Source: Canna indica
Taxonomy: Eukaryota > Streptophyta > Magnoliopsida > Zingiberales > Cannaceae
DNA length: 64,000 bases
Assembly (NCBI GenBank): GCA_034359265.1
Contig: CP136896.1
Span: 16,647,501-16,711,500, forward strand
Direction of reading: 5' to 3'
This document shows, in pieces, positions 58,031 to 64,000 of the stretch. Within the stretch, counting starts at the first letter, position 1. Every line of letters starts with the position of its first letter. The notes beneath the pieces are model-generated. The model ran no database searches. It was not told the origin of the DNA and worked only from the letters and a program-made list of their open reading frames with translations. The position numbers and the translations under genes are program-made.

Positions 58031-59552
58031 CACCGTACAATCCATACAATAGTGTTAGCTTCTCCATAAATGACTTTTACTAGTTCTGCTGCTATGGCCG
58101 GATACAAACAAGAAATTTGCTTCATTTGTCATAACACTATTTAGGACTCTATCATGAATGATTTTTTGTTCTTCATTTAATTTTTGCAACCGGTTCTGAT
58201 ACTCTATTATAAGTCAGTGCTGATTAGATGTTGATATTTTGCACCAACTCTAGACATACAACTCATTTTGAATCAGAATCAGAAAATAAATCTTGAGTTT
58301 TTTTTTTTTAGCACCGTGAGCATGAAGAAGTTTGTGGTGATTTCCTTCCTAGTTAGAGTCAATGAGGATTTTATATCTGAGAGACAAACTTCTGTAACCT
58401 ATTTGATCAAGTAGTGAAATTTTCTTCCTCTTTGTCACACAAACTGAACCATATAAATTACTATATTGATTTGTGCTTAATTTCTACTCATTTCATTGCA
58501 GTTAGTCATCTCAATTATTAGAGAGCTCCATATTGACCAGAAACATAGCATAATAGCAAGTGTTTCTGTCTCATCCTTCTGCAACTCTTCCACCTTGATC
58601 TCCATCTCCTTGCAGCCAGCTAAGGTAATGTGAGTCCCTAATACAAAGTTATTATCTGAAAACAATCCTGAGCTCCCAAACAATCCCCTGGTTGCTTTTC
58701 AGTATTAAGAAGCAACAATAATTACTAGTCAGTTGCTAATTACATCATGAATTCTAAGTAGAACTTTCAGAATATGCAAGAACATTATCCAAAACCACAA
58801 ATTGAGCTTGAACTGATTTAAGCATCTTGATTTTAGCAATTACAAACTTCATTACTTCAAGTCCCAACCTTGAGTTATACATCTAAACAACATCAATTAC
58901 ACCCCACTCAAGCATCCTATACAGTACTTGATCTCCACTTAGAAAATATTAGAAATTAGATTTCATTCAAGACTGTGTACCGCTTTTAAATTTCCTTGCA
59001 GGATCCACAAAACTCTAACATGACAAGAGAAACAAAAAGCCAAACTCGAATAAAAAATTATAAAAATGATAGACACAAGTGATTAACGTGGTTTGGAGAC
59101 GACTATGAGTCGTTCCTATATCCGGCCACGAGGAGAAGGAGGAGACTAACTTTATTAATATCAAAAGAACAATGCAATGAGTATATGGTCAATCAACAAA
59201 TAGCATGACCTCCAAGCACAAAGATGATTCTGTCAAATAGCTCTGGATGTACGTCGTCCATGATCCGTCCCCTCAAATAGCAACAGCTCACTGTACCAAT
59301 GCACTTGTCTCAATGGCTCACAATGCACTGTTATCTCATGCAGCGTAGTTCAAACTTCTTCCCTAATGACGAAGGCTACAACTCCTTTTATAAGTGAAGG
59401 ATCAAGTGCATTGCCGGTTGAAGGAATTTGCCTTGGAAAGGAGGACATGGCGTGATTTGAGCTAAGATATGCTCATGTGACCAAGAAATGAGGTGTTGTT
59501 CGCTGCTATGGAACTCCTCGAACTTGTTGGTGCTGAACGGGATGTCGGGAAG
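58031..59552. other. No confident gene; possible minus-strand exon at 58477-58626
   Basis: On the minus strand a stretch after an acceptor-like TTACCTTAG (58627-58619) reads CKEMEIKVEELQKDETETL followed by a hydrophobic segment (AIMLCFWSIWSSLII). It could be an exon of an unknown membrane protein or chance. 59080-59400 (AACGTGGTTTGGAGACGACTATGAG) resembles LTR leader sequence. Nothing else recognised. Confidence 0.35.
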
Positions 59553-60748
59553 TAGGGCTGGAAATAAGCCAGGCAGCCTACCAGGAGGGCTTGTCGTTTG
59601 ACCTGGCCTATTTAAAAATAGGGTTATTTAATATATCTAGTTCAAATTATGATTCTTTTTCATAAATCTAGCACAATCTTTAATTTGTATTAATTACATT
59701 CCAAACTATCAAATTGATATCAATTCTAGCCCGACATCAAATGTCCGTCAATACAATCGTTAGGTGTTAACGTGACATCTGACTCGGCAAATTAAAAAAT
59801 ATTTTTTTATTATCACTTATGACACGTCAGCATGTAATAAAAAATAATATAATATTATATAAATAGGGAAAATTAATGTATATATCCCAAACTTTGGCCC
59901 TTGTAACAAATATATCTCAACCTTTAATGTTTCTTCCTAATCTATCCCAAACTTTGAGATTGACAACAATTATTTAGGGAAATATAATTGTTTAGGGAAA
60001 AGATTAAATATTGGGATAGATTTGTTACACGGACCAAAGTTTGGGATAGATACATTAATTTTCCTATTTATATAATATTATAATATTTTTATTACATGCT
60101 GACATGCACAAGTGATAATAAAAATATATTTTTTAATTTGCTGAGTCAGATGCAACGTCAGCACTTAATGGTTGCATTGACGGGCATCTGACGTTATGCT
60201 AGAATTAATATCAATTTGATAGTTCGGGATGTAATTGATACAAATTAAAGATCGGACTAGATTTGTGAAAAGTGTCATAGTTTGGACTAGATACATTAAT
60301 TAACCCTTATAAATAAAACAAGGCTCAAGCTTTGAAATAGGCTTGTTTTCCTTATCAGGTCAGACCCATGCTCAATTTAAAACCTATTAAGTCTGACAGG
60401 CTAGCCTGAGCCTATTAAGGTGATGTGCACAGTGTATATATAAATATATAATGGAAGCAGACATTATAAATAGGCCATAGGCCACAGGCCAACAGACTCA
60501 ATTTTTGTATTGGAAGCAGGTTTTATAAATATGTTTCAGGCTTTATATTTGGAAGCAGACTTTATAAACAGGTCACAAGCCATGCCAGACTAATAAATAG
60601 GCCAGGGTTAGGCAAAAAAAAAAGTCTATAACACGCCACAAGCCAGGCTCAAGCCAATTTGTTATTATACAAGAGTCTGGCTTGTTAAGGCGAAAGCTTG
60701 GCCTGACCTGTTAAGGCGAAAGCCTGGCCTGACCTGTTTCCATCCCTA
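59553..60748. mobile_element. hAT-like non-autonomous element
   Basis: Ends TAGGGCTGGAAATAAGCC and GGCCTGACCTGTTTCCATCCCTA are inverted repeats; flanking octamers TCGGGAAG (59545-59552) and ACGGGGAG (60749-60756) match at six of eight sites. The interior repeats motifs such as TTATAAA(T/C)AGG and AGGCTTG/CAAGCC. No transposase. A palindromic Mutator-like element (59621-60306) sits in it. Confidence 0.8.
59621..60306. mobile_element. Palindromic Mutator-like element inside the hAT-like element
   Basis: Starts GGGTTATTTAATATATCTAG and ends CTAGATACATTAATTAACCC; 9-bp flanks TTAAAAATA (59612-59620) and TTATAAATA (60307-60315) match at eight of nine. Arms of about 240 bp pair; the centre (about 59866-60072) is a second palindrome with its own ends (GGGAAAATTAATG ... 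CATTAATTTTCC). Terminal GGGTTAATTA-type ends resemble 30819-32775, so both may belong to one superfamily. Confidence 0.82.
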
Positions 60749-61010
60749 ACGGGGAGGGGAGAGGAGGGGAAGCGAAGATGGTGGCCAATCGAAGCAAAAG
60801 GAGGAGGAGCTCCAAACAATCTAGCCTAATTGATGTCGAAAAATTCGCCCGAGATTCTCCTCGAATCCATATGGCTTGATTCAGTCCAGAGATCTTGATG
60901 CTAAAAGGAGACGACCAGGATTAGCTGTAGAGAAAAGGCTGAGATACTTGGAGAAAAAGCGAGATTGGAGGTGTTGGGTTGATGCCATTGGAGCTTCTAT
61001 TTGTCGAGAT
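60749..61010 (+). other. Short open frame of unknown origin, cut by solo LTR copy 3
   Basis: From 60834 a frame without ATG reads SRDLDAKRRRPGLAVEKRL and KKRDWRCWVDAIGAS up to the LTR border. If a 5-bp target duplication is removed, the frame continues at 62652 as QPIIIVLKKNLFVENGPKD. I do not recognise the protein; it could be an exon remnant or chance. Confidence 0.25.
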
Positions 61011-62646
61011 TGTTGGCCTAAGATTTTCAACATTGGTCTTAATCTTGGTTTTGATGATAATAAACATGGAACTAATGATTTCATGAAGATTTATTTTCAG
61101 GTTCCAAGTGGGTTAGCGCACGACGTCCGCGATCGAAAAATCGGAGAAATCGGCAAGGACGCTCGTCAACACTCGGGATTCTTCGGAAAGATAGAGTTTA
61201 GGTCTAAGGTGTTTAGCTTATGTTGTAAATTCTCATGATGATGCATAAGAACCCAAAAAATCAAACCTGAATCCCAAAATATGAAAAACCCAAAAAATTA
61301 GAAAATGCCCCGAAATTCACTAACTCTAGGGAGCTCCTAGGATGGCTATATAACCTAGACATTTTTTTGGTACCAAAAGTCCCGGTAATTGTTTCTTAGA
61401 TAAAAACTAGTAAACGACATATTTTTAAGGAATTTTTGAAAGCCTTTAGCATACCCATATTTGACCCGGGAGATTATAAATTTTTTGTTTTTTGGAAATT
61501 TGTACTAGATCCCAAAAATTAGATTTTGATTCTTAAGGATTTTAATTTTTTATATATTTTTATTGAATCCAAATGAGGGTAATCCTTATATAACATGTAT
61601 GTTTTAAAGTTATAAACTTAAAACATAGCGAAGATCGAACCCAAAAACGAGCAAACCAAGCAGTCTGCCTAGTTTCGGTCGACCAGTCGATCGACCGAAT
61701 GCTGCCAAAAATTGGCAGTAGACAAGTCAGTCGACCGAATTATGCCAGAAAGCGGCAGTATGCCTTCGGTCGCTCGCTCGGTCGACCGACGATCGATCGA
61801 CAATCAACCGGAAGGCGGAAAATGGCTAGTTTTCGAGCCGTTGAGCAGTGTTTCACCCGAGCCTCCTTCTTGGCTCTATAAATACTTATGTCACAGCCTT
61901 CCTTTGATACTTTTGATCACTCCTACACTTCATTGAGCTATCATTGATCATTTCCAAGCTTTCATTGAGTCATTACTTAGAGAAATCCTAGTTTGATATC
62001 CCATTCCTTGATATATAGCCTTCAAAGCTTCATCGATTCATCACCTTGAGGCATCAAGAGGACTAGGGAGTTTGTTGTGGAGCTAAGTATTTTTTTTGTT
62101 TGACTTATTGCTCTATTTAGTGTTGTATTTTCTTATTTATTTATTTGTATTTGAGTTAGAGTAAGACAGAGAGTGTATGTGTTGAAATTGGGTGGTAGCC
62201 TTGGTGTTTGAGGTTTAAATCCACTGGTGTAAACGTTGTTTACTAGGATTAGTTAAGTTGTCCCTTAGGGTTGAGGTGGAAGAGTGCTCTCGGTAAGAAG
62301 ACGGAGACTTCTGGGTGTAGAAGTGCTTTAGGTTGAGAGCGAGACTCTTCGGGTCAAAGTCCTCATTGTAAGAGAAACAATATTAATCTAATAAAATTTA
62401 GTTTGGGAATTCTAAGCGGGGTGCTTAGGTAGTGAAATAGACATTGAGGCCGAACCACTATAAATAATTGTATTAGTATTATTTTCTTTGTGTATCATAT
62501 TGTTTATCTTCATTACTCGCTTCCGCATTTAGTCGTTGAATTGTGAATTGCCTAAGTAGTTTAAGAAAATATTTAAAATTAAATTTAAGCAAATAGATTT
62601 AGTTAACGCACTATTCATCCCATCTAGTATGATCATTTCATCGACA
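61011..62646 (+). mobile_element. Solo LTR, copy 3
   Basis: 1636 bp, TGTTGGCCTAAG ... TTTCATCGACA, collinear with copies 1 and 2. Flanks are GAGAT and GATTT, only partly matching, so the exact target duplication is unsure. No coding region. Confidence 0.85.
61676..61884 (+). promoter_or_regulatory. Palindrome cluster and TATA box of solo LTR copy 3
   Basis: GGTCGACCAGTCGATCGACC-type motifs recur from 61676 to 61808, with TATAAATA at 61877-61884 about 70 bp downstream. Confidence 0.55.
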
Positions 62647-63765
62647 GATTTCAACCAATTATAATTGTGCTGAAGAAGAACCTGTTTGTTGAAAATGGGC
62701 CGAAGGATGCTATAGATTGGAGCATGGACGCCATGAAAAATGCCAGGAAGGGGCCGTTGCAGCTCCTCTCACGTGATGGGTGAATGCATGGCTGCATACT
62801 AGGCTTGAAACTGAATAGGCCATATTTGATAAACAAAAGGCCCCGTAATCATGTAATTAACAAGGGCCTAAATGATCTATTGTTGGGCTTCAAGGCCCAT
62901 GAAAATAAGGCTGATTTTAATTAGGCTTGGTTAAGCATTTTTAAGTCAAATTGATAGATTAGTTTAACTATAGTTTTATCAAATCAATTCCGATCTAGGT
63001 CCTCATATTTGTTGGATTCAATTCGGATCCAATTAGATTTGACATTCAACAGACAAAACTCAATGAAAAGACACTTAGAGCGTGTTTGTTAGGGCTAGTT
63101 TCGTTTCCGTCCAGAATCGAAAATGGTGTTTGGTTGTTGAAACATGGCTTGACTTTGAGTTCGGTTTTGCGAAACTCAAATTTTGCAAAATCCACATTCT
63201 ACTGAACTTGAAGTTCGACTCCGATTAGTTTTCGTGATTTTAAGAAATTGAGCGAAATTGGTGGGAGCACAATTGTAAATATTTTGTAGTTTCTGCCAGT
63301 TTCACTTGAAATCGAACAAAACCCGAGATCTTAGGTTAGGGCATCTCCACACACGATACCCGACCCCACTCTTTCTTCAGCGATGATAGAGGCGACCTTC
63401 ACCACTGGTCATCTCCTTTTGATTAGGTGTCTAAATCTTTTCGCTTCAGCCACGAGTAAGGAGAACTATTTGATGCTTTTCGATGAATTTTGGTTGATTT
63501 CTTCTTAAGAAGCGCACAGACGTCGAAAAGCTCTTCCCTTCAAAGAAAAATATGTTATCATTTGTTTTCTTTTTTACTTGCTTATGTTGTGGGCTTAAGT
63601 ATAGACTAAAACTTGAGCTGCTCTATTTTTTGAATCTTTTCCTTCCTATTTTGCATCAATTAGTAGATCCCTTTTTTGGATTTCTTTTTGGTCAGGAAGA
63701 TGATGAATTTGTCTTTGTTGTTGTTTTTTCCCTAAGTTTTTTCCCAATAAAATGAGTGTGAGATA
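62647..63765. other. No recognisable gene
   Basis: After the possible frame continuation to about 62785, AT-rich DNA follows with phrases like TTAGGGCTAG and GAGCGTGTTTG (63079) seen in MITE ends. No partner end was found, and no gene is supported. Confidence 0.45.
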
Positions 63766-64000
63766 TAGGGGTGAGCACGGGTCGGGACATCCCGGTCCGA
63801 CTCGACCCGAAAAGTCAGAACAAGTCCCGTCCTGGTTCAAAATCAGGACGGGACTGAGACAAATATGTTTGTCCCGATTAAAAATTGGGACGGGATCGGG
63901 GCGATACAAAAAAAATTGAGATTGTCCCGTCTCGGTCCGGTTTATAATATAAGTAATATTAAATATATAATAATATTTTTTTAGAAAAAAAATATTTAAT
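63766..64000 (+). mobile_element. hAT-like element, left end, running out of the window
   Basis: TAGGGGTGAGCACGGGTCGG at 63766 opens a region packed with CGGGTC/GACCCG and GTCCCG/CGGGAC motifs. It is the same terminal type as 30863, 46402 and 59553. The right end is beyond the window. Confidence 0.65.

Noticed and set aside
61011..62646. Clean 5-bp target duplication for solo LTR copy 3
   Set aside because: GAGAT and GATTT agree only in part; an AGATT repeat is possible only if the LTR lacked its TG/CA ends, so no duplication is claimed.
1..64000. tRNA, rRNA or known ncRNA genes
   Set aside because: I saw no cloverleaf-like A/B box pairs or rRNA segments; the TGGTATCAGAG matches are retroelement primer sites.

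Overview
The window is repeat-dense plant nuclear DNA. It has no bacterial-type genes, and the coding remnants are of angiosperm transposon types: Ty1/copia gag-pol, an L1-type LINE, and En/Spm (CACTA) TNP2 and ORF1 genes with plant-style introns. I could not name any host gene with confidence. Species and even monocot/dicot status cannot be decided from what I can see. Almost every coding stretch is broken by stops, frameshifts, deletions or nested insertions, so the annotation is mainly a stratigraphy of mobile elements.

Layout. 1-2488: 3' half of a copia element (copia A, + strand). 3960-11008: complete copia element of the same kind (copia B, - strand) with a CACTA-spelling 5-bp target duplication and a 2.5-kb LTR-like insertion (5935-8407). 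11880-14182: CACTA fragment with a decayed ORF1 gene. 14640-17470: LINE ORF2 remnant. 17737-19098: solo LTR, first of three copies (others at 34304-35935 and 61011-62646). 19458-24918: copia element with 1.8-kb LTRs whose interior is almost entirely deleted.

26227-44833: one ancient copia element (copia C, - strand), about 4.5 kb when its insertions are subtracted. It has been split by a palindromic Mutator-like element (30819-32775, itself hit by a hAT-like element), by copia D (33514-40685, itself hit by a solo LTR) and by copia E (40869-44461). Its 3' end has been triplicated in tandem (26181-28049).

45010-48477: three fragments of the 5935-8407 LTR family in alternating orientation. They contain a hAT-type MITE and a striking array of seven hairpin-forming repeats (47089-47413). 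49047-56561: a non-autonomous CACTA element carrying inside it a 6.5-kb CACTA element (49944-56483) with both TNP2 and ORF1 genes, each mutated. 56562-64000: flanking LTR-like DNA, a hAT-like element with a nested palindromic Mutator-like element, the third solo LTR, and the start of another hAT-like element.

Functionally, only the inner CACTA element has a recognisable two-gene set (transposase TNP2 and TNPA-type ORF1). Its TNP2 lacks the central catalytic segment, has a 1-nt frameshift and has no ATG before its conserved N-terminus, and its ORF1 has a stop, so it looks unable to move itself. All boundaries and family calls come from reading the sequence by eye.
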